Below, piece after piece: positions 12,756-25,676 of a DNA stretch of 64,000 nucleotides. The first letter of the stretch is position 1; every line of letters starts with the position of its first letter. This stretch comes from Malus domestica (Eukaryota; Streptophyta; Magnoliopsida; Rosales; Rosaceae), in the NCBI RefSeq assembly GCF_042453785.1, contig NC_091673.1, forward strand, positions 1,619,501-1,683,500. The letters run 5' to 3'. The notes under the pieces are model-generated. The model saw only the letters and a list, made by a program, of their open reading frames with translations. It ran no database searches and was not told where the DNA came from. The translations under genes and the position numbers were made by a program.

Positions 12756-15700
12756 TCATGTAGCTGATGCTGCTCTTGAATCTTCTGTCTTGTTTGAGCG
12801 GCACATACAATCCGGGCATGGGAAGGTATATATAGAGTCATTAGGCCTCTTGATCTCATAGCCCTTTGAATCACTATGGGACCTCATGCCCAGCAAGTGA
12901 CGCTTGAAAGTCTTCCATCTGAGGAATAAACAACAAAGCCAAGAAATGTTTACTATGGTGTCCAAGACATTTTTGTTCATATAACTCAAATGCATGACAG
13001 TCCATAATGTATTTTCATCTATACTTAACCCACTGCGACGACTAGAACCTCCTGCCTACTGCCGCAACATCCATAAAAGGCATTGACACAAATATCAGCA
13101 AATGTAACCAAACTTCTAGCCATTCAGTACATACAAAGACGCATTTTTAATGAAACTAAACTAAGATTCACCCTCAAAGAAACTAAACTAGCAGCAGTAG
13201 TCATGTATACATACCCAATTTGTGGATTATCAAAGAGTAATGCTAGCTTCCGCTTGTCCGGCCTGATAGTCTTTGAGTGTCCACCATACATGTATCTTCT
13301 GTGTCCGATCAAAAAATGGGGAAAGTTCCCTCCTTGAGTTGTCACAAATACTTCACTATGAAGACAAACAGTGTAATCTATCGCAGCCATCCTGGAAGAA
13401 TAATTCTAGTAGCAGTAACTCAAAGTCAGAACAATTGTGTTATACCGTACCACAGAGACAGTAGAACCAAACAGAATTAAACGATTTGGACCTTGAATGG
13501 AGCAAGCTCCTCTTCTGACGCTAGCATCTCTTTTGTCTGCAAATTAGGAAACATTTCCAGTAATGGGGCCATTGACTTCTCAGCATTATATATCTTTCCG
13601 GATGCCAAATATATAAATGTGTTCTTCTCAAAACCCATTCCCCTCAGCATCAAGCCAACCTGATTAGATGACACATAAAAAGAAATAATCAACTATCCAT
13701 ATCAAGAAATACAAAAGAAACTTGAAAAAGTCATAAAATCTTTCCAAAGTAATAACAAATTCAACAAAGAAAAAAGACAGTTGCAATTGTCTTTGAAAAC
13801 ATCAATTTAGGGGACCCCAGCTGGCAGATGGCATCATAGCACAGTGGTATAGTCTGCCTTGCAATGCAAGTGCCTCCTATTCTGGGTTCCAATACAGGAA
13901 TGACACAACGGATAAGGGAGGGGTGGCTAACCCCCTGTTATGTTGCTCAACTCGAATGTGAAATTTACATTGCTCAATAGGAATTCATGCAAAACTTTTT
14001 TTTTTCCGTTAGTCAAGACTCAAGAAGAAGTTCAGTTTGTAATTAAACACACCAGAAAGAACTACCCAAAAGCAAAAGTTATACCTCTAAGGGAGAAAGG
14101 GGACATTTGCCATTGACCCTGATTGCTCCAGGACGTATAACCCTACCAGGTTTGGTAAATTTCCCTTTCCAACCTCTTTCCCTTGCTGCTTTCATATCTT
14201 CATTTTCTTGCTCTCCACCATCAAAAACACAACAAGAGAACGCAACCATGTCCTGCAAATAGGATATCAGCAATTCCACTTGTGAAAGAAAAATAATACC
14301 TTCTTCATGAGGTTATGAAAAAGTCAATTACAATGCCACACTTCTAGTTTATCAGGACAAACCTCCTCAAACCGAAGATGAACAGAAATATATTTTCCAC
14401 CATAATTTGTGCTGCGTTCTTTCATTCTTACAACCAAAACTTCTCCCAAAGTTAATATAGGACTTGAAAACTTTAAAGCTTCATAATTTGCCAAGCATCT
14501 TAACCGTTGGACAGCAGGAGGAGAATCAAATGATAAACGATTTGCAAAAGGAGAAATCCGTATAACCCTGTTTCATCCACCAATATAACCATAAGGATCA
14601 TTTTATATAAGCATCGCTTGAATCTTGCCACACCCATTCACAAAATTGATGAAGGACGAATATATCAGATCATAAAAAAATAGATGGAAATATAAGCATC
14701 CCTAGAATATGCAATAGATAAAAAAAAATTAAAATTTTCAATTCCTGCACAAAGTGCATAACAGTCCATATTAGCTCAATGCCCCAGAACAAAAACCTTT
14801 TTAAGTATTTAATACCAAAAAGTTAAACAGAACATATAGTTACTGGATCTCATTTAAAATAGTGATAAAACAACATATAAAGAATGAATTTATGATTGAT
14901 GGCCACTAATAAAGTTAATATCAAGTACACAAGTTTATTGTGCCTCAACCCAAGAAACCTCATCCACCATGCAGAAATTTGTTAGATAAAAAACACATAG
15001 CAGAAAAAGTGTCCAACCCAAAAACATCATATTCATGTGGGGTGATAGGTCAAGGTTGAAATTTACCACCTCTACCTGCACACAAATATAGGACTCGCAC
15101 CTAAGGCCTCAGCATGTCTCATTTGATGCAAAGTTTTCATTTTTAGCACAACATTTAGCAGGACAACATAATGAGAAAGTATCTTTAAATAAATAAAGGC
15201 AATATGAAGATTAAGAATTTCTGACTCACTTTTCTTCAAGTAGCCTTGGGAGAACAACATCCTCATAGTACAGAATGGGAGACCATGCTTTAATTCTGAA
15301 GTTGTAAACATTGGTCATATTGTGATCAAATCGTTCCATTAAATATTCAGGAATCTTGTCAACCACACGTACATCATTTTCCAACATACTGATGAAGTAA
15401 TCTTCGTCGTAAATTTCACTGAAATTACTGGACAAAAGTAATAAAAAAGAGAAGGCAATCAGATTCCAGTCTATATGAGAATGAAACAGTCGATACTAGA
15501 TTCATATTTTTGTTCAACAGAAAACTCCTGATAAATCTATGAGGTAATAAGCTAGGTCAGGCCAACCCGATAACTAAAAAAATGCTGTATTTCACCTTAT
15601 ATCATTTTATTCCTTTTATCTCATAATGTAACTTTACACTTTCAACCCTCCTTCAGTTCTGTTTTTAAGCTGAAGTGTTAAACTGAGCCAAGTTGTATGG

Positions 15701-17562
15701 AAAACATGCCAAACTTCACACACTGTTTCTTCTCAGATTCACACTCTGTTTCTTATGTACCTCAGAATTTTGGCATGTCGTCCATACAAAAGCATGGATA
15801 TTTGTTGTAAGGCACCCTGATCATACAAGCGCAACAACAAAGAGAAAGTTTTGACAAACCTTGGATCTCTCCAGATGCTATGAAAATGAAATTTGGGAAT
15901 TACAAGTGTCGCATTAAGATAGCCTGCAACAGCAACTGCATTGCATATCTAGAAAGCATCAACAACAACCATCCATCAAGGAGTCAAGAAAGTTGTTACA
16001 AGAATGATCTTCCTTACGCAATAGGCAAAGCACAAACTTAAACATGAAAAGAAACGCTCAACAAGACAGGAGTCAAACTTACTGAAGTCCTCTGCTGATT
16101 TAGACCACCATTTGCCTCAACGTATATATAACCATTTGACTCGGCTAAACCTACAAGTATAAACAGTGAAACCACATTAAAAATGTACAGAAATACATAA
16201 ATGTGCCAAACTAAATAGAAAAGAAAACAAAGCCATTGCTACAGTAGGGGAAAATGTCAAAAAGGAGGGCTGTGAACGCATAGAAATTCAAAAAGTGTAC
16301 CAGCAGCGATCAGTGTATAAAATTGCAAGAACTAGTTGAGATAACTCATACCTCCAGAGGATTTGTTTACACACGGTCTCCACTCGCCACTTTTATAGGA
16401 ATGTTTCCAAACAGTTGAAATCTACAGAGAACCTGATGGGGTCAGTAAGTAGCACTGCATACGAGGAACCTAGAATTCTAAGTCATAAGCACATCGAGAG
16501 AATCCAAGATCTCTAAGAATAGCCTACAGAACCTAGTAGGTTAACAAAGGGAACATTCAAAAAGATCAACAAGAAATCTTCTTCAAAGCCCACTTCTACA
16601 CTGCTTCCCATGTAATAGGGGCATTATCTCTAAGTTTTTTCTATTCCCGGCATTTTCTCTTGATGGTGATTTACTTATTGTTGTACAATCCAAGGTTAAG
16701 ATAACTAAATAGCACGAAATGCGATCATAATAAGTTCAAATTCAACTTCCCGGCATTTTCTCTTGATGATGATCTACTTATTTGTTGTATAACCCAAGTT
16801 TAAGATGACTAAATAGCACGAAATGCAATCGTAATAAGTTTGATTACAAACAGTTCGCCGGAGGATTACAGCTACTAGCTTGATTATCTATGGCAAGTTG
16901 GCAACTTAGAGATTGACTGTTCAAATCCATAGTCCATTTGCACAAGATTTCAAATCCCTAGAATAAATCATAAGCAGTGTGGCCGATTAATTACTAATCA
17001 CTAAGCAACTTGGAACGCCCAGCAATCCTATCCAATGTGATCAATGATTTGAATTTCCTCAATAAATTATGTTGAACAATAAACAAAGCAAACAAAAAAA
17101 GCAGATTCATTGAAATTCGAATTCATGTATGTTGAATAAGATCTCAAACTGTAAATCAGGAAGGAAGGAAGCAAGGAAGGAAGAGATGAGACGCACCGCA
17201 TCGGCGGAGGAGTTATCAGCATCCATTTCGGGGCGGAGCTTGGCGTAGAGTTGGGGGCTGCGGTAGACGGAGCCGGGGGCGAGACGATGCGAGATAACGG
17301 GAACGACCTCGAAAGAGACGGAGCCCATGTAGAGGAGCATGCCGGCGATGTAGAGGAGAGGGGCGAAAAGGAAGAAGCCCTGGCGGCGGATAAGAACGGA
17401 AAGGAGGTGCCAGACGATGCGCTGGATTAGGGTCCGACCCGGCTGGTTGAACCGGCCACCTGGTTTGGAGCGGCCGTGTCGGAACCGGGGCGAGCGGAGC
17501 GGCGAAGGCGGCGGCGATGGGCTGTTGTGTCCGCTACTCGGTAGCCGGTTGTATGGGTGCAT
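12756..17562 (-). CDS. O-fucosyltransferase family protein (type II membrane)
   Basis: Ten exons: 17197-17562, 16352-16421, 16083-16150, 15860-15948, 15230-15427, 14363-14567, 14085-14252, 13492-13659, 13215-13405 and 12756-12918, giving 561 aa. A Pro/Ser/Arg-rich cytosolic tail of about 60 residues precedes one membrane anchor (about residues 62-82, [17 protein letters not shown]), the usual Golgi glycosyltransferase topology. The catalytic domain shows plant O-FucT hallmarks: [10 protein letters not shown] (the GGLNQ donor-site word), HLRFEEDMVAFS spanning the exon 6/7 junction, and late [17 protein letters not shown]. Plant members are implicated in cell-wall and cell-adhesion phenotypes; the acceptor here is unknown. 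From memory the closest Arabidopsis neighbour-matched gene is At2g01480 (ESMERALDA1). The 5' leader contains a (ga)n run at about 17695-17720. Confidence 0.92.
13820..14010 (+). mobile_element. Probable tRNA-derived SINE in O-FucT intron
   Basis: Between exons 7 and 8, an A-box-like tagcacagtggtatag (about 13837) is followed about 45 bases later by a B-box-like gggttccaata (about 13890). A 3' tail of T residues ends near 14009. This is the order and spacing of a tRNA-derived SINE read on the plus strand, opposite to the host gene. I could not find a convincing target duplication, so the ends are approximate. Confidence 0.5.
16644..16840. repeat. Tandem duplication, about 103-bp period, in O-FucT intron 1
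   Basis: Sequence starting ttcccggcattttctcttga at 16644 is repeated from 16747 with a few substitutions and small indels. Both copies run to the word cacgaaatgc(g/a)atc. This is a direct duplication inside the intron between exons 1 and 2. Confidence 0.85.
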
Positions 17563-17690
17563 TGGAATTTCTGTACTGCTCTCTCTCTCTCTGCTACGTC
17601 ATGTGGCCTTCTCTCTCTCTCTGGCTGTGTGTTTCTTGTGAATTGGGTTTTCTGAGAAAATTTTGAGAAAAAGTGGACGCAGAAGAAATT

Positions 17691-17722
<32 letters not shown>

Positions 17723-18556
17723 CGTTTGTATTGTATAGATTCGAACAAAAGAATCAGTTGGGCGTGCACGTGCTCGGCGCTTCTCCTCCCAGTGTTCTTC
17801 ATTTCTTCAATTTTCTTTTTCTTTTTCAGATTTGAATTTTCTTTTTCTTTTTCCAAATAATTACGTCAAAGATTTGTCAAATATCTGTATACATTTTATT
17901 ATAAATAAATTCGTATCAAACTCGTAGTGAATTCAATTGGATTTTCATTAATTCTTTGTAGTTCTATATGTATTTAATTAGAATTTTAAAAGAGAATGAA
18001 TTCATATGAATTAGAGAAATTTGCAGTATATTTTTTTTAGGTGTGATATCCACACACACATTTTTTTATTTCTCACACACCTTTTGTTGATCTCTGTCAT
18101 TTGATAACGCTAGTTATTTGGGTTAGGAAAATTGGGAGTAGGATTATGCTACTTATTCTATACCTTATCTCTAATCCTAACGGGTAACTTTATATAAGAG
18201 GATTTTATTTTTGTATATAAAGGTTTATTCGATCCTTTGTGAGAGGGAGACTGCTAAGTAATAATAATTAATTGCAGAATATTGATATCTTGGCCCTCGG
18301 TACAAGTAATTGAACTACCATCTCAATTTCTCAATCGTATTTTTCTTATTTAATTGGGTTAAAATATGATATTCCTTGGTTGTTGGAGAAGAATTTAGAT
18401 AGATGCGTATACCGTCATAATAATGTTGTGGTTCAATAACATAATATTATGTAGAATAAAATTAAAAATTAACATGGTGTTATTCAATTATAACACCACT
18501 ATAGCGGTATACATGATCTATCTAAATTTGCTGTTTGGTTGTTGGCATCAATTAAA
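17563..18556. promoter_or_regulatory. O-FucT promoter, 5' UTR and flanking intergenic DNA
   Basis: Immediately upstream of the minus-strand start are pyrimidine runs and a (ga)n tract (17695-17720), typical of plant leaders. Beyond about 17880 the DNA is plain AT-rich intergenic sequence. Confidence 0.4.
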
Positions 18557-19526
18557 GGTTGTTTAGAAGTGTTTTTACGATGATGCTTTGGTAAAAACGT
18601 TTTTGAAACTAATCAAGTTCAAATGCAAGTGTGTTGATGCACAAAATCAGAAACACTTGGGAAATTTTATATGAACCCATGTAACCTCTCTCTACACCCG
18701 ACTTACTATCTCCACCCATATTATTTTTTATTAAATAATTAATATCTCTTTAAATCCAGAGTTATTACCTAAACTATCATCCCAAACCCAGTTCAAAATG
18801 TAAAATGATCTTTACACCCATTTATAGCATTTCCCATGGCTACAAATGTAACCTCCTTCATGTTTCCATTGTCACCATCCCCGACACATACACATACACA
18901 TACACATACACATGGTCTCTATCTCTCTCTCATCACCAACACCAAGTAGTTACAGTAGTCGTGCATCAAATTCAAGCTGTTAAATGTTTGATGCTTCGGG
19001 GATGTTTATACGATGCTTGAAGAAATCTCACCTCAGCAGCCTCAAAGTGCACTGAAAGCTTGCAGTTGGAAACTAACATTTTTCTTTCACCTTGTCTGGT
19101 TGCAACTCCTTATCAACAGCTAATGTTGCAGCGATAGAAGCACTTTCCACAGACTGAAAAAAAAAAAAAAAACTTGTTTTTTCTCTATAAAAGTTATAGG
19201 GTTTTAGCCGAAATGAACATAAGATAAACAAGGAGTCATGGTGGAGTTTAATTATAGTGTGTGGGTTTGTTGATAAATTTTAGTTTTATTATTAATTTCA
19301 TCTTGTACTTAATGGTAATTATATAATGCGGTAAAAAAGACAATTAACATCTAAAATTTAAGTTAAGGGTAGAAAGATGTTACATGGGTTTAAATAAAAT
19401 TTCCCAAAACACTTAAATGCTTCATGCAAAAAGCACATTGTAGGAAGTATTTCAAGTGTTTTTTGATCCAAAACATATTCTCTAAAAATGCTTTTATTCA
19501 TTTTAAAAGTACTTTCAAACAATCTC
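18557..19526. mobile_element. Degraded TIR element interrupted by a second element
   Basis: The left end ggttgtttagaagtg(t)tttt and the right end, inverted, gattgtttgaaagtactttt resemble each other. Aagtgcttt-type words connect this to 10513-10690 and 54061-54380. It is split by a separate element at 18659-19405. The ends have no clear target duplication. Confidence 0.45.
18659..19405. mobile_element. Mutator-like MITE, 747 bp
   Basis: Terminal inverted repeats of about 38 bases begin gggaaatttta and carry the word acccatgtaac on both sides. The flanking direct repeat is aaacactt (8 of 8), or 9 bases with one mismatch (18650-18658 and 19406-19414). A 9-bp duplication plus a GGGAAATTT-type end favours Mutator-like over hAT. 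There is no coding sequence; the interior has a cacata hexanucleotide run at about 18885-18912. It interrupts an older repeat at 18557-19526. Confidence 0.72.
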
Positions 19527-22500
19527 TAAGTGTCTTGAAATTTGGAATATTTTCTTATTTTAATTGGATATTAGCATTATCAGTGACCACTAACCACGTC
19601 GAGCATGTTTCCTTTTGTTTTTTAACAAATTGGCTGTATTTGTATCACTCCATCCATCACGATTCGTTCAAGTTTGGCAACCATGTGGACATTTGAATTG
19701 AAATTATTCTTCTTTTGTTTTTCTATCAGTGATGGTTTTTTATTTAATTTAATTTAATCGATCAGAGTGACTACGTGGCTGCATTACTGTCCCAGTTCTT
19801 TATTTTTATTTTAGTTTTTTATTGAAATTGTGGTATTTTAGCTCGACAAGAACTTGGGTCATTTTCATTGGTAATTAGTTTGTACTGTTGTAAGTGGTTG
19901 TACATGAAAGATTTCAAATTTGATTAATACTTGATAACGAGTTCAATACGTAATCGTTATATATTGACTAGTTATATCAATTCATGCAGTTTTTAAATAT
20001 GCCGAACTAAGTTAAAATAAACTAATTGTAATTTGTTTGTTTTGATTCAATAATTGCAGTACACTTTTTTTTGTTTGAGTACATTGATATTGGGAGTTCA
20101 GTTAAACTACACAATGGACAACCTAATTTGATATCGAATTCGTCATCTACGAAATTCGAACCTAAGACCTCTCACTTCCAAATAAAAACTTTTTACAAAC
20201 GATAAGATATGTACAATGATTGTTTTATAAGTATTTTGTGAATCCATGCATCTTTTTCGTAATAACTTACAACTTAGTATCAAACTCTCTACGAGCATAT
20301 ACATATTTTATTTATCTATATAAATTGAACTTAAGCATATTCCAACTGGGTTGAGAATCAATACCGCTAGACCAACTAGTCACTTCCTGTAACAACTTAC
20401 ATGTCATGCAAAAGACGAATGCTAAGACCAATTGATCATATAAGTTAACTCATTAGCGAGATACGCAAGATAAACAAGTTAGTTGTTGTGTTTTAACTAT
20501 TTGCACCGGAACATAGCATGCACTATAGCTTTAGACCATTGAATCCTTTAGATTTTTTACCAAACATAAAGAACAAAAATGATTTAGTCTCCCAACTCAC
20601 CGATGAATACCATACACCAAAACATAATAAAATTTTGTCGGAACCCAAAGTCATAAAATTGGGGAATATTAATCCGAATAAGGTAATCTCAACATGGACC
20701 CACTAAATCGTCTTCATCGCCAGCTTTCGATTGGGAAAGCTGAAGTTACGATCTGGAATGTTTACCCATGTGGCCACCTTCTAAGAGCAGATGTAACAAT
20801 TTTCAGTTATATTTTAATATAAAGAGCAAAAATGATTTAGTTAGACTTGACACACAAGACATCTTTGTTGTGTTTGTGTCATTGTGTAAAAATCTTTTAA
20901 TCTAACAGGTCGTATCAGAGCACCCAAATGATCTTAACGGATTTAAAAATCCATAAAGAATACCATTTTTAAAAGTCCCTTTAACATTTCTCTTTTCATT
21001 AAGCACTACATGTTATAGGTCTACATACCACATACATGTTACTTTCAAAACACATCATAAAAATATAATACGGATATAATACATAAAACATCGTACGAGC
21101 ATAACACATAAAATATATGTATAATCTCTGTATTATACGCAAATTTACTACCATTTCGTTAATTTAGAATTATCTTTTAATTCTAAATAAAATTATTTAT
21201 TAATTAAAGATGAATTATTTTTTAATTATACATAATAAATAATAACATTATTAATTATATATTATAGGATTGTATTATACAATAAATATAGAATTAGTGA
21301 AACAATACCTAAACCCGAAGATGCTCCAGAATCTTTTCGTTCGAGAACTACGATCTTTGAAGAAGTTCCAAATTAATAGGAAGGAAGCTTAATCGGAATG
21401 ATATGAATCATAATTTTTCTTCTATGATCGATTGGTATAGTCCTTAACGAGTTGACTGGATAACCCTACCTGTTAAGCATTGACCCAAAACCTAATAGTT
21501 TCGTGTCATTTCGTATCGAGTTAATAATAGATTGTATATAAAATTACCAAGACTATTTGTAGTTGAGGTTCGAAAACGAAATATACTAATATAATATCTA
21601 ACACAAAGACTATAACCTTCAAAAAGGCATTAACTTCTCATTACACTTAAGAAAGTAGGTCCAACGTTTCAATCAAACTCTAATAACAGAAAGCAATCTG
21701 ATTAATAATACAGAAATTCCACAAGACAAATCATATTCATCGGAATAAAGTCTGCCACTGAAAATTTGAAAGCAACTGCTCTCTTGCAAAATTCGAACAA
21801 ACAGCCAGCAGGCACCGCAGATTCGGCTCCACAGAAGCATCATATATAGATAAGAGAATGTCTAAGATTTGACCACATCCAAAGTGCCAAAATAAAACCA
21901 CAGATTGCTAGCTAGGCCCCCTAATTTCCTTTCTGTACGAATATATTACAGGAGAAGTGATTTTTGCACTCGCGTCTTAGACTGTTGCCTAAACCGAAAA
22001 ATAAGCACACACAACCATTACATAGTTTGATATGATCATTTTGATTGCGAACGGAAACACCACAATAATGTTGAAGAAACGATAAGTTTCATTCATGTCT
22101 AATCCCCTCAAAACGAAAATGATTCACTTGTACCCTCAATAATATACGAATTGTCCAATCCAATGCAATCCTAGGCACCAATCAAACCATAATGTACACC
22201 ATATGAAATGCATTATAAACCAGAACGGCTTCCTTGATTACACTATGAACAAAAGATGACACATTTCACTGAGAAACCGAAGACATTGGAAGCGGATACA
22301 GATAAAACAGGGAAAGGACACGAAACCAAGGAAAAGGCTAACATTACGAATTCCGTATCCAATCACTACTTTTGGTTATGATTGGTTAGCTATGTATTGC
22401 AACAAAGACAATGCGAAATGTTCCGAGTTTGGAAGCAATGGAAAGTTCACTAATATCCAACAAGGATGATACCATTGTCTCTACCAGTTCGAAACGAAAT

Positions 22501-22671
22501 TTAGCTCATAATTTCCAGTGCCAAAAATCCAATCCAAACGGAAGATGGTGAAATAAACAGATAAAGATGCTTCAAATTAGTTCATTAAAAAGAAAACTAA
22601 CATCCCATTAGATTAAGAACATCCCAGTCCACTGTTTCATCAGCTACGTCTGACCCTCGTGTTCCGATGAC
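19527..22671. other. Gene-free stretch and CPN10 3' region
   Basis: I see no exon-like frame in about 3 kb. From about 19530 to 21640 it is very AT-rich. From about 21650 to 22670 composition becomes more mixed, which could be the 3' UTR of the chaperonin gene or an unannotated non-coding transcript. No open frame supports a protein. Confidence 0.5.
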
Positions 22672-23168
22672 TCAATCGTGGAGAGTGCCCAAGATGTCCT
22701 CGTCCCTGTATAAATGGAACCTGCAAAACAGACCAACCAGCCAAAAACCCAAATATAAATCCAAGAACCCTAATGCAAAAAATTGCAGAAACAGGGCAGA
22801 ATTGGCACAAAAGACATACTCTTTGTCACCAAGCTTCACTTCGGTGCCTCCATACTCGGGCAAGAGAACCGTATCGCCTTCTTTCACGGCCACCGGAATC
22901 AAATTCCCGGCCTTGTCCTTGGCTCCTGGTCCCACAGCTACCACCTTCCCTGAGTTTAGCTGCACCGATTGGACCAATCCCAACCGTTAAAATTCAGATC
23001 AAAATAAAACCCTATACCCTAATTACATTTATGCGAAGAAGAAGATGATGTCATAGAATTTACCTTGGTGGATGACTCGGGGAGGAGAATGCCAGCGGTG
23101 GTTTTGGAGGGCGGGATGATTTTCTCGATCAGGACGCGGTTGAGAGTTGGGATCAAACGCCTCGCCAT
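22672..23168 (-). CDS. CPN10: Mitochondrial 10 kDa chaperonin (GroES/HSP10)
   Basis: Three exons, 23064-23168, 22820-22959 and 22672-22720, give a 97-aa protein, the usual size for plant mitochondrial CPN10. It starts MARRLIPTLNRVLIEK and contains the chaperonin-10 signature: the mobile-loop region PPSKTTAGILLPE, then SGKVVAVGPG and GDTVLLPEYGGTEVKL, ending HLYRDEDILGTLHD. It caps the CPN60 ring in the mitochondrial matrix and assists ATP-dependent folding. Chaperonin-10 proteins typically keep an uncleaved N-terminal targeting helix, consistent with no separate presequence here. Its closest Arabidopsis relative, from memory, is At1g14980, which is not part of the At2g01460-01490 block, so it may have been inserted into or lost from that order. 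Confidence 0.96.
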
Positions 23169-23400
23169 TTGGGTCTCTGAGAACACTGGAGCTACTGGGT
23201 TTAGGGTTTGGGGGAAGAGGACGACGGCTGATGGTTTACAATGTGAGGGTTTGGGGAGGTGGGGGACTGCTTGTTGATCAAGTTCAAGGAGATGATGGAA
23301 GGTTCTAGGTCTTAGGGTTTTTGGGGTTTTAGGCGTTGGGAGGTGGGGGCTGTGGGCTTGGGTCTGATAGTGGAGTTTGGGCCTTTGTTTATTGATGTAT
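23169..23400 (-). promoter_or_regulatory. CPN10 promoter with telo-box, site II and HSE-like words
   Basis: Upstream of the minus-strand start there are telo-boxes (AAACCCTAA read on minus; 23201-23209 and 23312-23320). There are also tgggct/tgggcc site II-type words near 23354 and 23381, and one heat-shock-element dyad gaaggttc at 23298-23305. Site II and telo-boxes are common in promoters of nuclear genes for mitochondrial proteins. The heat-shock call rests on one two-unit match only. Confidence 0.45.
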
Positions 23401-24380
23401 ACAGTCCAATGCTTAGGCCTTGTTTGGTAATAAAATAGCCCAATACATTGGCCTTGTTCTGTTGTTTGGGCTTACCTTCATTGAAAATAGCCCAATGCTT
23501 TTAGATGGAGATCAGAACATTGTTTAATCAAAGGGTAATGTTAGGGGAAACAAAATTTGTAGACAAAATCTGCAAATCAAATTATGTGACACTAATAGAA
23601 ATGATCACGTTTATCAACGCTTAAGTAATAATCTAATCATCAACTTCTATATCATTTAGTTTACAAAATTTTGTCTACAAATTTAATCTCCTTAGAAAAG
23701 AGAGGAGAGAAGAGGAGAGGGTGACGGAGACGAAAGCTTGCGCTCGTCTTCGAACTCGTTTCTGAGTTCAGGTTTTAGAGTCCGAGTTATTTTGGAATTG
23801 GTTCAACACTCATGTTTAGTCCGAGTCCTAGTTAATCCCACCAAACAACACTTGAAACCCATGCATGTTCATTTTAATTGGAAAACTATGGTCCAGTCTG
23901 ACCCACCAAACAAGTCCCGAAAACAGGAACCATCAAATTCGTTACATTTCTCTTGTACTTGGTTGTATCAAATTAACCAAGTCTCATCCCTAAACGAAAT
24001 GTTCATACGCAGGGATGGGGTCGGGTCTACCCTTCCTATCCTTATCCTGACAAAATCTCATCTCCATTATCCGCTCCATTCTCCACTGAAAATTCTCCAT
24101 AGAAAACCGGCCCGTTGGGAATCGAATAACAGATAACTATCAGTAAGTGGGAACCGCCGATCATGGTGGCTTTATCGGAAAACAATGTGAGGAACTTTTG
24201 AGCTATTCCTTGGAAAAGATACCTTTTTAGGCTTGACAAGCAGCTAAAGTCATGATAACCTCATGACTTGTCCGAGGCAGGAATTCCAGGCCACACCCAA
24301 TGCTCATGGCCACTTCGATCTATTTGCAGCAAAAAGTACATCATGCATGTAAAATTTTCCCACCAGTTAATTGTTTCGTG

Positions 24381-24426
<46 letters not shown>

Positions 24427-25644
24427 GACCATAAACTTTATGAAATATATATACAAATATATATGGTTGACAAACTTTAGGTCCATAAGCATTCTGCAAT
24501 CCCACATTGGTCACTGGTCATCCCATGCACGTGATAGGTTTCTGCGGTTCCCACTAAAAGGAAAGGAGCACATATATTTGCTTTTTTAGGACCATCCCAT
24601 TTTCTTATTTTTTTCAGAAAATTGGATCGATGCTTGTTATCATTCCGAAGACATGTATCTTTTTTCCTTTCTTTTTTCAGCGTGTGGACTGGTGCTTATG
24701 ATTTTCATGCAGATTCTTAGCTTTATTGATTGTTCTCCACCCGATCAGAATAATTGGGATGCGTGTACAGTTTGTATTAATATTGTTCATAGAGATATAT
24801 GGATGAACAATGAACCAATCAGCATTGCCTTTAAGTAAATAGAAAGCCAAACCCATCATTGCCACATAGAGCTGGACATGAAATATATGCTAGTTTGAAG
24901 AAGTTGAGGTTCTATGGGGAGTAGTCTAACTTCTTATAAACCTTTATATATATGGTTTGGTTTCTCACCGATGTTAGACTTTGTCCTCACATTCTCACAT
25001 AGTTGTTGCTTAAAATTTAGGGTTTCAAACAGTCAAAGCACACTAGCAAAGATAGGACCCAACTAAACACAACTTCAACACAAGCAAGCAATGTCATTCA
25101 TAATCTTTCAGAAGCAAGTGTAAGTGGAACTTGTTAGATATTGTAATTTTCGTCCTAAACTTAAGTTGCACTTGTGGTCCATTATAACTCGATAAAAGAA
25201 GAAACGTTATAGGTATCGATGATTTTCACATGAACTTATTTAAAGGAGTCCGAATGCCAATCTTCTGTATACACGGTGCTTATATCAGATTTAAGATCCA
25301 GGTTTCCCAGCTGGAGTGGGATTAAACTAGTACGATCAAAGGTTTAAAGAATTTTGGGTTTACATGGTTTTCTTATCTGTGATTTGTGACAATTTCCTAT
25401 TAGGGTTGAACCGTGGATCCGGATTAACATGCATCCTGCAATATGTAAGGTAATTAACTGTGTCTTTTCGACAAATACGTAATCAAACTAATCATCATCG
25501 ACTGTAATGATTTGTGAGATCATCAACTTTCAATTGTACGTCTTCCAATATTTTTGGTGGTCGATCATGGTTTCTGAGTTTGACTTTGGTGAATGGTGAT
25601 CCAAGTAATATATATACTTAATTTGGTGAATGGTGATCCAACTA

Positions 25645-25676
<32 letters not shown>

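Noticed and set aside
20905-20925. gtatcagagcacc, resembling a tRNA-Met primer-binding site
   Set aside because: No pair of LTRs found around it; a lone 10-base match is expected by chance.
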